The position numbers were made by a program, and so were the translations under genes. Shown here piece by piece: positions 31,630-40,119 of a stretch of 64,000 nt of DNA (positions are counted from its first letter, which is position 1; each line of letters starts with the position of its first letter). Under the pieces are notes generated by a model, which was not told the origin of the DNA, did no database searches, and saw only the letters and a program-made list of their open reading frames with translations. This stretch comes from Prevotellaceae bacterium HUN156 (GTDB lineage: Bacteria; Bacteroidota; Bacteroidia; Bacteroidales; Bacteroidaceae): contig FPIT01000011.1 in NCBI GenBank assembly GCA_900119285.1, positions 53,702 through 117,701 on the forward strand. The letters run 5' to 3'.

Positions 31630-33987
31630 ATGAAAAAGATCAGTTTGAAAATGGTAGCTTTGATAGCTGCAATGATGATGTGTTTAACAGCTCAGGCAAA
31701 GACCGAGGATGTAGGTGGACGAGTAATCGACATGCAGGGTGAACCCTTGCCATTTGTGAGTGTGGCACTGCTCGCATCCGACTCTACTTATATACAAGGT
31801 GCAACGAGCGATGTGGATGGTATCTTCCAGATTAAGACTACCGATGCCTGCTGCATTCTGCGATTCTCGTACATCGGTTATCGTACCAAGTATGTGAACG
31901 TGAATAGTTCGGAAATAGGCACCATCCAGATGGAGGAAGACCAGGCGATGCTCAGTGAGATAGTGGTGAAGGGACAGATGCCTAAAACCAAGTTGACGGG
32001 CAACTCGATGATAACCACCATTCAAGGTACCGTCTTAGGCCATTCGGGTACTGCTAAGGAAATGCTGGCCAAGGTACCTGGAATGACGCTGAAAGGCGAA
32101 GACCTGGAGGTGCTGGGCAAGGGTACACCTATCTTTTATATTAATGGAAGAAAGATGCGAGATAAGGACGAACTGAAACGACTGCGCTCGGAGGAGATAC
32201 AGAGCGTAGAGGTGATTACTAATCCTGGTGCAGAGTACGATGCCACCATTTCGGCAGTGGTACGTATCAAGACTGTTCGTCGTGAGGGGGCTGGTTTCGG
32301 CTTCGACCTGATGGCTGCCAACAATCAGGACTTAGCATTTGGCTTCAGCGATCCCAGTAGTACGCTGAACCTACGTTATCGCCGCAACAATCTGGACCTG
32401 TTTGGTATGGTGAACTACTGGTCGTGGGATAGTCCTAACGACCTGCATATTACGCAATCCACATTCCTCCGGGCCGATGAAGGCATCAGGAATATTCTTC
32501 AGGACAGCCACATGCGTAACGACTGGCATGGAGAGGGTCTGAACTACAACCTGGGCTTTAACTGGCAGATTAACGACAAGCACTCGCTGGGTGCCAGAGT
32601 GGAACGCCACGACCAGTTTAAAACGTATAATGACATGTGGGTGGATACTGAAAACAACCTCACTGGCCGCGACCTTTCGCATCAGGGCGGTCATACACAC
32701 TACCCCTATAACTGGCAGGGCAATGCCTATTATAACGGTCAGGTGGGTAAACTGAACATCGACCTGAACATGGATTTCCTGACGGATAAGGAGAATGACG
32801 ACAACCAGATAGATGTGATACTGCCAGAAGCTCAAACCATGCAGCAGAACTCGCATACATCATCGCGCCTCTGGGCTACCAAACTGGTGTTGAGCTATCC
32901 TGTGTGGAAGGGACAGTTGCAGGCTGGAACGGAGATGAGTTTCGTGAAGCGACAGAACTGTACGTCGATTACTAACTATCCTCTCCCCTCTACTGATGCG
33001 GATGTTAAGGAGAACAACGTGGCTGCTTTTGTAGCTTACAATGCCAATCTGGATAAATTTGGTATCGTAAGTGCCGGACTGCGTTACGAGCATGTGGGTT
33101 TCGACTATACGGACAACCTGGATGCCGAGAACAATATGACGCGCTATCAGGATGAGTTCTTCCCCAATATCACATGGTCAAAGCAGTTTGGAGCCATCCA
33201 GACCTCGCTGAGCTACACTATGAAAACCGTGCGTCCGAAGTACAGCTCACTGAACGACCATATTTTCTATCTGAACTCTTATACCCTGTCGCAGGGCGAC
33301 TCGAAACTCAAGAATGCCACTATGCAGGAGGTGAGCATCAATGCCCGTTGGAAGTGGATTAACTTGTTTGCTGCCTACGAACATCGTGATAACACTATTA
33401 CACAGGTGCCAATGGCCTATAACAACGAGGGTATCATGCTGATGAAGCAGGCTAACTTGTCCGATCCCGTTCGTAATCTGGCCATCTTCCTTTCGGCCAA
33501 TCCCACTTGGGGTGTATATAGCCCAAGCTGGACCATTGGTGGGCAGAAGTTTTGGAACACGATGACCTACGACGATCCTCGTAGCGCCACAGGCAAGACG
33601 GATGTGACCTTTACTAAGCCCATCTTCTTCTTCGACATCTACAACACCTTCCGCTTTAAGCACAGCTGGCAGTTGGAGGCCAATGCCAACATCCAGACAA
33701 AGGGTGATGTACTGAACTTCCGTATTCTCTCACCTTCGTATAATGTCAGTTTTGTGGTACAGAAGTGCTGGTTGAAGAATGATGCCCTGTGCCTGCGTGC
33801 CAGCATCAGTGATGTGTTCCAGCGTAGCGTACAGGATATGGCTCATGATTGTGGTTTCTTCTACACTGTGCAGAAAACACGAAGCCGTAGCCACCGCCTG
33901 GACATCTCTATCCGTTACACCTTCAACGCCCAGAAGAGCAAGTATAAGGGCACTGGTGCCGGACAGGCTGAGCGTCAGCGAATGTAG
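31630..33987 (+). CDS. Outer membrane beta-barrel protein with carboxypeptidase-like domain (TonB-dependent receptor-like)
   Basis: The ~785-residue protein: signal peptide MKKISLKMVALIAAMMMCLTAQA; CarboxypepD_reg-like domain (about 25-105, VGGRVIDMQGEPLPFVSVAL); plug-like region (MLAKVPGMTLKGEDLEVLGK, IQSVEVITNPGAEYDA); then a ~550-residue barrel ending with aromatic-rich strands (SHRLDISIRYTF). This is the outer membrane beta-barrel family that resembles TonB receptors without a SusD partner. No TonB box is clear. It probably imports or exports an unknown ligand. Start ATG 31630 gives the canonical signal peptide. Confidence 0.85.
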   Translation: MKKISLKMVALIAAMMMCLTAQAKTEDVGGRVIDMQGEPLPFVSVALLASDSTYIQGATSDVDGIFQIKTTDACCILRFSYIGYRTKYVNVNSSEIGTIQMEEDQAMLSEIVVKGQMPKTKLTGNSMITTIQGTVLGHSGTAKEMLAKVPGMTLKGEDLEVLGKGTPIFYINGRKMRDKDELKRLRSEEIQSVEVITNPGAEYDATISAVVRIKTVRREGAGFGFDLMAANNQDLAFGFSDPSSTLNLRYRRNNLDLFGMVNYWSWDSPNDLHITQSTFLRADEGIRNILQDSHMRNDWHGEGLNYNLGFNWQINDKHSLGARVERHDQFKTYNDMWVDTENNLTGRDLSHQGGHTHYPYNWQGNAYYNGQVGKLNIDLNMDFLTDKENDDNQIDVILPEAQTMQQNSHTSSRLWATKLVLSYPVWKGQLQAGTEMSFVKRQNCTSITNYPLPSTDADVKENNVAAFVAYNANLDKFGIVSAGLRYEHVGFDYTDNLDAENNMTRYQDEFFPNITWSKQFGAIQTSLSYTMKTVRPKYSSLNDHIFYLNSYTLSQGDSKLKNATMQEVSINARWKWINLFAAYEHRDNTITQVPMAYNNEGIMLMKQANLSDPVRNLAIFLSANPTWGVYSPSWTIGGQKFWNTMTYDDPRSATGKTDVTFTKPIFFFDIYNTFRFKHSWQLEANANIQTKGDVLNFRILSPSYNVSFVVQKCWLKNDALCLRASISDVFQRSVQDMAHDCGFFYTVQKTRSRSHRLDISIRYTFNAQKSKYKGTGAGQAERQRM

Positions 33988-34000
33988 TAAATATGCTACT

Positions 34001-34072
34001 CATCACATAATTGTGCAGATTATCCCAGATATTTGGTGATTCCTGCAACTATCTGTAATTTTGCATCGTCAA
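34001..34072 (+). promoter_or_regulatory. Shared promoter module, copy C
   Basis: CATCACATAAT, GATTATCCCAGA, TTTG (34032-34035), TGCAACTATCTG, TAATTTTG (34056-34063) and CATCGTCAAA are present; the -33/-7 spacing is 20 nt. It drives the acyltransferase gene at 34095. Confidence 0.8.
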
Positions 34073-34094
34073 ATAAATAAATCATAGGTTATAT

Positions 34095-35114
34095 ATGCAA
34101 CGTCTATATTATCTCGACAATTTAAAAGTTTGTCTGACCGTCTTGGTGATTATGCACCATGCAGGACAGGCTTACGGTAATGGTGGCGAATGGGCTTACA
34201 CACCATCCAATCCTGCTGAATTTATGCCTTGGATCTGGCATTTCTTCTCTACCAATGCCGCATTTTTCATGGGGTTGTATTTCTTTATCTCGGGTTATTT
34301 CGTGCCAAGGAGTCTTGATAAACAGGGAACCAAACTGTTTATACAGAAGAAACTGCTCCGATTGGGCGTTCCACTGCTCTTTATGGGTGCCCTCATCAGC
34401 GTCTTGACTGGTAAACTGGAGATAGGGCACATGTGGTTTGTCGAGAGTCTGTTGGTCTTCTGTCTCGTCTATGCCTTGATTCGGCAATGGGTGTCGCCTA
34501 TTGATAAGACGTGTGGCTCCAAGCCCACCATCATCGGACTACTCATCGTTGCTCTGCTGATGGGCATTGGCAGTTACTTCATCCGTCAGGTCAGTCCCCA
34601 AGACCATTGGATTTGGCCCTTTGGCATCATTCCCCTTCCTATGGAGCCGGCACATTATCTGCAGTATGTGATGATGTTCATATTGGGCATCCTGGCCTAT
34701 CGTTTCCAGTGGCTCGATAAGATGAGTAACAGCACGGGGTTTATAACTCTGCTAATTGGCGTAGTATTGGCTGTGGGGAACTATCTGCGCGACGGCGGAC
34801 CATGGAATGATTTTGTCTGGCAATGGCTTGGTATTTACGAGTCGCTGATGTGCGTGTTTATCAGCTTCGGGCTGATGTGGATGTTCCGTGAATTTGTCAG
34901 TGGCACTTCTCGTTTCTGGCAATGGTGTGCCGCCCAGTCGTATGGGGCCTACGTATTCCACCTGTTGCTGATGATAGTTCTGCAGAATGTAGTTGACAGC
35001 ATCTGGATGGGCGCTTTTGGTAAATTTCTTTTCATAGGTATTGTTACCACCATCTTTTCCTTCCTCCTTACGTGGGTAGTAAGAATGATTCCTGAGGTAA
35101 AACGAGTATTATAG
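34095..35114 (+). CDS. Acyltransferase family 3 membrane protein (OafA-like)
   Basis: The 339-residue protein has about ten transmembrane helices. It begins RLYYLDNLKVCLTVLVIMHH, matching the family start with the conserved LDxLR-like region and an His in IMHHAG that is the candidate catalytic residue. Members O-acetylate sugars, peptidoglycan or antibiotics in the membrane. The N-terminal RLYYLDNLK start is as usual for the family, with no separate SGNH domain. It is followed 14 bp later by the alpha/beta hydrolase gene. Confidence 0.82.
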   Translation: MQRLYYLDNLKVCLTVLVIMHHAGQAYGNGGEWAYTPSNPAEFMPWIWHFFSTNAAFFMGLYFFISGYFVPRSLDKQGTKLFIQKKLLRLGVPLLFMGALISVLTGKLEIGHMWFVESLLVFCLVYALIRQWVSPIDKTCGSKPTIIGLLIVALLMGIGSYFIRQVSPQDHWIWPFGIIPLPMEPAHYLQYVMMFILGILAYRFQWLDKMSNSTGFITLLIGVVLAVGNYLRDGGPWNDFVWQWLGIYESLMCVFISFGLMWMFREFVSGTSRFWQWCAAQSYGAYVFHLLLMIVLQNVVDSIWMGAFGKFLFIGIVTTIFSFLLTWVVRMIPEVKRVL

Positions 35115-35128
35115 AATAAATTGTATAA

Positions 35129-35806
35129 ATGGAAATGAATGCAGTATTATACATACATGGCAAAGGCGGCAGTGCAACAGAAAGTGAGCACTACAAGCCG
35201 CTTTTTCCTGATTGCAAAGTGATAGGCTTGGATTATCAGACTTTCTCTGACCTAAAAGGTACAGAGTGTGGCGTTGCAATCACTCCCAGGGAAACAGGGA
35301 TGGAAATTTACGATGCCGTAAAAGAACTGAAAAGCAAATACGAGAACATTATCCTAATTGCCAACAGCATCGGGGCATTCTTCAGCATGAATGCAACGCC
35401 ACACTTTGACCACGGGTCAAAGAATGCAGGTATCGATGACATGATTCAGAAAGCCTACTTCATCTCTCCAATTGTGGATATGGAGAAACTGATTACTGAT
35501 ATGATGAAGTGGGCCAATGTCACAGAACAGGAACTGGAGTCTAAAGGCATTATTCATACCGACTTTGGCGAAGACCTGTCGTGGGAATACCTGAGTTATG
35601 TCAGAAGCCACCCTATAGAATGGCGCGTACCAACGCAGATTCTGTATGGAAGCAATGATCACCTGACATCATTAGAGACCATCACAGATTTTGCTAATAA
35701 GCATAATGCCACTTTGACCATTATGGAAGGCGGAGAGCACTGGTTTCACACAGAAGAACAAATGGCGTTCTTGGATAATTGGATAGAAAAGAAAAAAAAT
35801 ATATAG
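35129..35806 (+). CDS. Alpha/beta hydrolase carrying two in-frame palindromic repeat insertions
   Basis: The 225-residue protein starts LYIHGKGGSATESEHYKPLF, a YqiA/RBBP9-like hydrolase opening. The nucleophile elbow is IANSIGAFF (Ser in NSIG), with acidic residue GSNDHLTS and catalytic His in GGEHWFHTEEQ. Two segments are encoded by copies of the ~35-bp repeat element also found in intergenic DNA: FSDLKGTECGVA (35243-35277) and ATPHFDHGSKNA (35393-35427, opposite orientation). Both begin at the first base of a codon and keep the frame. They fall in loops before and after the strand bearing the nucleophile, so the enzyme may still fold. Substrate unknown. Confidence 0.78.
   Translation: MEMNAVLYIHGKGGSATESEHYKPLFPDCKVIGLDYQTFSDLKGTECGVAITPRETGMEIYDAVKELKSKYENIILIANSIGAFFSMNATPHFDHGSKNAGIDDMIQKAYFISPIVDMEKLITDMMKWANVTEQELESKGIIHTDFGEDLSWEYLSYVRSHPIEWRVPTQILYGSNDHLTSLETITDFANKHNATLTIMEGGEHWFHTEEQMAFLDNWIEKKKNI
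35243..35277 (+). repeat. REP-like element inside a coding sequence, forward copy
   Basis: TTCTCTGACCT, then AAA, AGGT, ACAGAG and TGTGGCGTTGC, differing from the intergenic copies at 21553-21586 and 56306-56339 by only two or three positions. It can fold as a hairpin CTCTGACCT/AGGTACAGAG with a one-base bulge. Confidence 0.85.
35393..35427 (-). repeat. REP-like element inside a coding sequence, inverted copy
   Basis: On the minus strand it reads TTCTTTGACC, CGT, GGTCAAAG and TGTGGCGTTGC, matching the family with a perfect 8-bp stem (CTTTGACC/GGTCAAAG). It is 150 bp from, and inverted relative to, the forward copy in the same gene. Confidence 0.82.
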
Positions 35807-35836
35807 TGTTAAATTTGAGTTAAAAAGCGGAATACT

Positions 35837-35870
35837 TTTGACTTGTCCCTTAGGGCATACATTAATTTTG
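35837..35870 (+). promoter_or_regulatory. MerR-type promoter with long spacer and operator dyad
   Basis: TTTG (35837-35840) and TAATTTTG (35863-35870) are 22 nt apart, longer than the usual 19-20. The spacer holds the CCCTTAGGG dyad (35847-35855). A stretched spacer with a central dyad is how MerR regulators control promoters, so the downstream MerR gene is probably autoregulated. Confidence 0.65.
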
Positions 35871-35898
35871 CAATCGCTTAGCAAAACATCGCGCGATT

Positions 35899-36729
35899 AT
35901 GAGTAAAACGAAATTAAAAATCGGAGAGTTCTCAAAGATGATGCAGGTCACAGTAAAAACCTTGCGTCACTATGAGCAGAAGGGTCTCTTGTTGCCTGAC
36001 GAGGTAGACGAGTGGACGGGATACCGCTATTACAGCATTGACCAGATGCAGAAGTTGCAGGATATTCGCGACCTGCAACGACTCGGATTCTCACTGGAGG
36101 AAATTAAGGATCTGTATGAATACGATTCGCACACACCCAGCATCCGACAGTTGACTGAGAAGATTAAGGAAACGGAAATACAACTGAAGCAACTGATAGC
36201 CCGCAGGAACCAACTGCTCGACTGGAGAGACTCTCGCAAAGAAATGAAAACAATGGAAAAATTCAGTATTCAATCATTACCCGAGATTATCGTGGCAAGT
36301 CATCGTGAAGTCATTCCCAATTACGAGGCCCTTGGACCTCTGTGCTATGAAAAGATAGGCCCTGAGATGCAGCGCTTAGGTTGCAAGTGTCCGCTGCCAG
36401 GCTATTGCTTCACCATGAACCACAATAAGGAGTATACACCAACGAATATCGACATCGAGTATTGCGAACAGGTGGAGGAGATGGGCACCGATAGTGCTAT
36501 CATCCAGTTCAAACGTCTGCCAGCCGTACCAAAAGCATTTTGCATGAAGCATGTTGGCCCTTACAAACGTTTTTACGATTCGTTCATTGAGGCATTTCGC
36601 TACATGGAGGAACAAGGCTACAAGATTGCAGGTCAGCCCCGTACCTGTTATATCGATGGTGCTTGGAACCAGGACGATCCTGAGAAATGGCTCTCAGTCA
36701 TTCAGATACCAATCGAATGCTGCGATTAA
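35899..36729 (+). CDS. MerR-family regulator with GyrI-like ligand-binding domain (BmrR-like)
   Basis: The 276-residue protein has a MerR HTH at residues 6-75 (KIGEFSKMMQVTVKTLRHYEQKGLL, in part), a coiled-coil linker (about 80-120) and a GyrI-like effector domain (about 127-276; ends WLSVIQIPIECCD). BmrR-type regulators bind lipophilic cations or drugs and activate promoters with over-long spacers. It is monocistronic with its own such promoter. Its targets may include the surrounding detoxification genes, but the shared promoter modules have normal 20-nt spacing, so another regulator is likelier for those. Confidence 0.85.
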   Translation: MSKTKLKIGEFSKMMQVTVKTLRHYEQKGLLLPDEVDEWTGYRYYSIDQMQKLQDIRDLQRLGFSLEEIKDLYEYDSHTPSIRQLTEKIKETEIQLKQLIARRNQLLDWRDSRKEMKTMEKFSIQSLPEIIVASHREVIPNYEALGPLCYEKIGPEMQRLGCKCPLPGYCFTMNHNKEYTPTNIDIEYCEQVEEMGTDSAIIQFKRLPAVPKAFCMKHVGPYKRFYDSFIEAFRYMEEQGYKIAGQPRTCYIDGAWNQDDPEKWLSVIQIPIECCD

Positions 36730-36838
36730 GCGAATGCAATGATGCTTGCATCTATTCTTGCGTCCCTTCAGTAGCAAGCGACCAGAGGTCGAGCGGCTGA
36801 GCGTGAGCAGTATCGAAAAAGGTCAATAATAAATCATT

Positions 36839-36865
36839 GTCTGCCTCACCAATAATGGGGCAGAC
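36839..36865 (+). terminator. Hairpin after the MerR gene
   Basis: GTCTGCC (36839-36845) pairs with GGCAGAC (36859-36865); no T-run follows, so termination efficiency is doubtful. Confidence 0.4.
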
Positions 36866-36874
36866 ATTCGCACC

Positions 36875-36941
36875 CATTCGTCACAGAATATCCCAGAAAT
36901 TTGACGGTAATCGCAACTCTTTGTAATTTTGCAGTCGAAAA
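36875..36941 (+). promoter_or_regulatory. Shared promoter module, copy D (shortened upstream)
   Basis: CATTCGTCACA joins directly to GAATATCCCAGAAA, lacking the ~13 bp that contain the left GTTGCA arm in other copies. TTTG (36900-36903), CGCAACT and TAATTTTG (36924-36931) follow with 20-nt spacing. It drives the GNAT gene at 36958. Confidence 0.75.
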
Positions 36942-36957
36942 TAATATAATAAGAAAT

Positions 36958-37491
36958 ATGGAAACAGAAAGGATACTATTGCGCCCTTGGCAGGATAGTG
37001 ATGCCGAGACGCTGTTTAAATACGCCAGTGACCCCGAAGTCGGACCTCGTGCCGGATGGCCACCACATAAGTCTGTGGAGGAAAGTTTGGAGATTATTCG
37101 GAATGTCTTTAGCGCAGAAGGGATGTGGGCAGTTATATGGAAAGAGACGGATGAGCCCATTGGCTGTGTGGGCTACCTCCCAGCATCCGCATCAAACCTG
37201 AAGATTGCCGAAGATCAGGCGGAGATAGGTTATTGGATAGCCCGTCCGTTTTGGAGCAAAGGCATCTGTACGGAAGCACTTCAGATGGTCATCGACTATT
37301 GTTTTAATGAAAAGGGCTTCACAGTGCTTTGGGGTGACTACTTTCCCTCAAACCCAGCATCTGGCCGTGTGATGGTGAAATGCGGATTCGTTGACACTGG
37401 CAAGGAGGCTCTATGTCCCAATCTGGAAATCGGCTCAGACCGTCCTGTAAGAGTAATGCAATTAAAACGAAACTTGGAAGTGTATTACTGA
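36958..37491 (+). CDS. RimJ/RimL-type GNAT acetyltransferase
   Basis: The 177-residue protein starts METERILLRPWQDSDAETLF, typical of RimJ/RimL N-acetyltransferases, with the acetyl-CoA segment GYWIARPFWSKGICTEALQ. Members acetylate protein N-termini or small amines such as antibiotics. ATG 36958 is selected over an upstream TTG because it follows module D by about 20 nt. It leads an operon with another GNAT, PhzF, isochorismatase and an esterase. Confidence 0.85.
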   Translation: METERILLRPWQDSDAETLFKYASDPEVGPRAGWPPHKSVEESLEIIRNVFSAEGMWAVIWKETDEPIGCVGYLPASASNLKIAEDQAEIGYWIARPFWSKGICTEALQMVIDYCFNEKGFTVLWGDYFPSNPASGRVMVKCGFVDTGKEALCPNLEIGSDRPVRVMQLKRNLEVYY

Positions 37492-37502
37492 ATAGGAGAT
37501 AT

Positions 37503-37991
37503 ATGACATTAAGACCATTTACCATTAATGATGCCCCTATTATCCTCTCGTGGATAAAGGACGAGACTGCATTCCGAAAGTGGAGTGCAGATAGATACCC
37601 TGTGTATTCTCCAATGCCTGAAGATATGCTGGCACAATACGAATCAGGCGTCATCTTCCCCTTTACCGCCATCGACGGTGAAGGGAAAATTGTTGGGCAT
37701 ATCATGCTCCGCTATCCTAACCCTTCGAAGACTGTCATTCGTTTAGGATTCGTCATTGTTGATGACAATCTGCGAGGCAAAGGCTATGGCAAACAGATGT
37801 TGCGCTTGGCCATTCAGAAAGCGAAGAATGAATTTGGGGCAAAGAAGATAACACTCGGCGTATTCGACAATAATCCTTCGGCCTTCCACTGCTATGAGTC
37901 CGTTGGGTTCAAGGTCATCGGTACTGACTCCTATCAAATTGATGGAGAAGAATGGACTGGAAAAGAAATGGAAATAACAATTGGATTATGA
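37503..37991 (+). CDS. GNAT family acetyltransferase
   Basis: The 162-residue protein MTLRPFTINDAPIILSWIKD has the acetyl-CoA loop VDDNLRGKGYGKQMLRLAI (R-G-K-G-Y-G) and the late SAFHCYESVGFK strand. The ATG is preceded by AGGAGA, an unusually good ribosome binding site for this phylum. It overlaps PhzF by 4 bp. Confidence 0.87.
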   Translation: MTLRPFTINDAPIILSWIKDETAFRKWSADRYPVYSPMPEDMLAQYESGVIFPFTAIDGEGKIVGHIMLRYPNPSKTVIRLGFVIVDDNLRGKGYGKQMLRLAIQKAKNEFGAKKITLGVFDNNPSAFHCYESVGFKVIGTDSYQIDGEEWTGKEMEITIGL

Positions 37992-38866
37992 AACAATACA
38001 GATACGTTAAGAGCAACGCCTTTACATCAGGCGAGTCATTAGGCAATCCTGCAGCATGCATTTTTACAGGGCATGAGGGTTTATCTCTAGAACAAATGCA
38101 GGCAATAGCAGCCGAGCACAAAGGATTTGTAATGGAAGTAGTGTTTTGCAGTAAGTCGGATGTGGCTGATTGTAAACTGACCTATTATTCATCGGAGTGC
38201 GAGGTGGAGTTCTGCGGACATGGAACTATCGCCACTATGTACACAATGGTAAAGGAAACACTAGAACTGATGGCAAAGCCGGTCATTACTGCCGAGACTA
38301 ACCGTAAGGGAATTATCGAAGTGTTTAATGCTATCAACGAAGAGGATGCCGTGTATATTACAGCCCCCGATCCCATAGAGCATCCGATGAAACTTTCTAT
38401 TGCACAAATCGAGGATGAACTAAGTCTGCCTCAAGGCGCTATTCGCAAAGACCTCCCCGTTCGAATCATCGATGCAGGTTTGCGGACCCTTCTCGTTCCT
38501 ATCGCAGACCTCGATACAGCGATTTCCGTTTATCCTAGCGAGCAGAGCCTGAAGACGTTCTGCGAGAGCAATGATATCGATATTATCCTTGTCTTCTCCA
38601 AGCAAACGGATGATAGTTCAGCCTTTGCCCACACCAGAGTCTTTGCCCCCAAGTTCGGTTATCTGGAAGACCCTGCTACTGGTTCTGGCAATAGTGCCTT
38701 TGCCAACTACCTACTCAGCGAAGGACTTTGGAAAGGCGAGCCAATCACCATAGAACAAGGCGGTAATAATCGCATCTTTAACTCCGTAAAACTCAAATGC
38801 CAGGATGCTAAGGTATTATTCGGTGGCAAAGCTACAAAAAAAATAGAAGGGACATACTATATTTGA
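37988..38866 (+). CDS. PhzF-family isomerase/epimerase-like protein
   Basis: The ~292-residue protein: KSNAFTSGESLGNPAACIFTG at the N-terminus, ECEVEFCGHGTIA in the middle and EDPATGSGNSAFANYL in the second half form the twin diaminopimelate-epimerase-like barrels of PhzF. The general acid/base Glu expected in the N-terminal domain is probably in GFVMEVVF. PhzF isomerises trans-2,3-dihydro-3-hydroxyanthranilate in phenazine makers, but most members act on unknown substrates, and no other phenazine gene is here. Start 37988 overlaps the previous stop (ATGA). Confidence 0.85.
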   Translation: MKQYRYVKSNAFTSGESLGNPAACIFTGHEGLSLEQMQAIAAEHKGFVMEVVFCSKSDVADCKLTYYSSECEVEFCGHGTIATMYTMVKETLELMAKPVITAETNRKGIIEVFNAINEEDAVYITAPDPIEHPMKLSIAQIEDELSLPQGAIRKDLPVRIIDAGLRTLLVPIADLDTAISVYPSEQSLKTFCESNDIDIILVFSKQTDDSSAFAHTRVFAPKFGYLEDPATGSGNSAFANYLLSEGLWKGEPITIEQGGNNRIFNSVKLKCQDAKVLFGGKATKKIEGTYYI

Positions 38867-38894
38867 AAGTAGGAACAATAACAATGAATAGATT

Positions 38895-39383
38895 ATGAAC
38901 GCAAAAGCACTTGTCGTTATCGACATCCAGAATGACATCACGAAGCACTACCGCGATATTGTTGACAATATCAATGCCGCTGTCGACTGGGCAGTGTCTG
39001 AGGGGATGCATGTCGTTTATATCAAGCACAACAACATTACCGCCAGCACACGTACCTTCAAACCAGGTACTCGTGGCGAGGAATTGGCACCAGAACTGAA
39101 GGTGGTATCGGATAACATTTATGTGAAAACAAAGAGTAATGCATTGACGAGCGAGGCATTTGCCACGTTCATTGCAGAAAACGGAATCAAGGAGTTCTAT
39201 ATTACTGGTGCCGATGCTACCGGCTGCGTGAAGTCCACTTGTTTCAACATGCGTAAAGCAGGCTACACGGTGCATGTCCTCTCTGACTGTGTCACCAGCT
39301 ACGATCTGAAGAAACTGCCTGAGATGTTTGCCTATTATGCAAAACAGGGTTGCGAAGTGCTTACTTTAGATGATATTAAATAA
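38895..39383 (+). CDS. Isochorismatase-family cysteine hydrolase
   Basis: The 162-residue protein shows the catalytic triad context of the family: Asp in VVIDIQND (residue 10), Lys in the KPGTRGEEL region, and nucleophile Cys in TGADATGCVKSTCF. These enzymes hydrolyse amides such as nicotinamide, N-carbamoyl compounds or the isochorismate vinyl ether. Substrate unknown; context is the detoxification operon starting at 36958. Confidence 0.85.
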   Translation: MNAKALVVIDIQNDITKHYRDIVDNINAAVDWAVSEGMHVVYIKHNNITASTRTFKPGTRGEELAPELKVVSDNIYVKTKSNALTSEAFATFIAENGIKEFYITGADATGCVKSTCFNMRKAGYTVHVLSDCVTSYDLKKLPEMFAYYAKQGCEVLTLDDIK

Positions 39384-39395
39384 GAATGCCATTCA

Positions 39396-40103
39396 ATGAA
39401 CTCAAAGATAGATAGAATAGAAATACAAAGTAAGGCACTTGGCCAAAAGATGGCAATTACGGTTTATGTGCCTGCCGACTTTACAGACGGCCTGCCAGTA
39501 TTATATTTCATGCATGGCCGCAGTGGTGACGAAAACATCATCCATGCTCTCGATATTCAAACTGTGGCCGACAAGATGATTGGCGAGGGCCGGATGCGCC
39601 CGATGCTGATAGTGTGTCCACGAATGGGGGATGCGTTAGGACTAAATGCATACGAGGGTTATTTCTTCAACGAGGTGATGCCCCTTATTGAGCAACGATA
39701 TAAAACAGCAACACGCTACATTGGTGGATGCTCTGCTGGAGGCTATATTGCATTTAATTATGCATTTCGTCATCCCAAGATGTTTGCCCGTGTGGGTGGT
39801 CATATGCCCGCTATAGATGATAAATTAGACGATGAAGATCTGCACTATTTTGGTACACACGATGTATGGGAAGCCAACAATCCAATCTACTTGGCTCGTC
39901 AAAGTCCATTATCATCAACGATACATTTTTATCTGGATGTAGGTGATGAAGATGAGGGTGCTTTCTATCATGGATGTGCCCAACTTGCCGAAACACTAAA
40001 ATCTCGTGGTATTCAAGTAGAGAATCACCTTAATAAAGGTCATCATACTGTGCAGTATATCAAAGATAACCTCGAGAAATATCTTGTATTCTATTCAGGA
40101 TAA
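39396..40103 (+). CDS. Alpha/beta hydrolase, esterase D/feruloyl esterase-like
   Basis: The 235-residue protein has no signal peptide, hence cytoplasmic. It contains LYFMHGRSGDENII (oxyanion loop), the nucleophile elbow GGCSAGGYIAFNYA (Ser in CSAGG), acid residue in LDVGDEDEG and His in NKGHHTVQY. It resembles putative esterases of the PF00756 family. It lies 12 bp after the isochorismatase gene. Confidence 0.82.
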   Translation: MNSKIDRIEIQSKALGQKMAITVYVPADFTDGLPVLYFMHGRSGDENIIHALDIQTVADKMIGEGRMRPMLIVCPRMGDALGLNAYEGYFFNEVMPLIEQRYKTATRYIGGCSAGGYIAFNYAFRHPKMFARVGGHMPAIDDKLDDEDLHYFGTHDVWEANNPIYLARQSPLSSTIHFYLDVGDEDEGAFYHGCAQLAETLKSRGIQVENHLNKGHHTVQYIKDNLEKYLVFYSG

Positions 40104-40119
40104 ATAAAGATTCGTGTTT

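Noticed and set aside
35129..35806. Hydrolase as a pseudogene
   Set aside because: Despite two repeat insertions the frame is intact and the nucleophile, acid and His motifs are all present, so it is kept as a coding gene.
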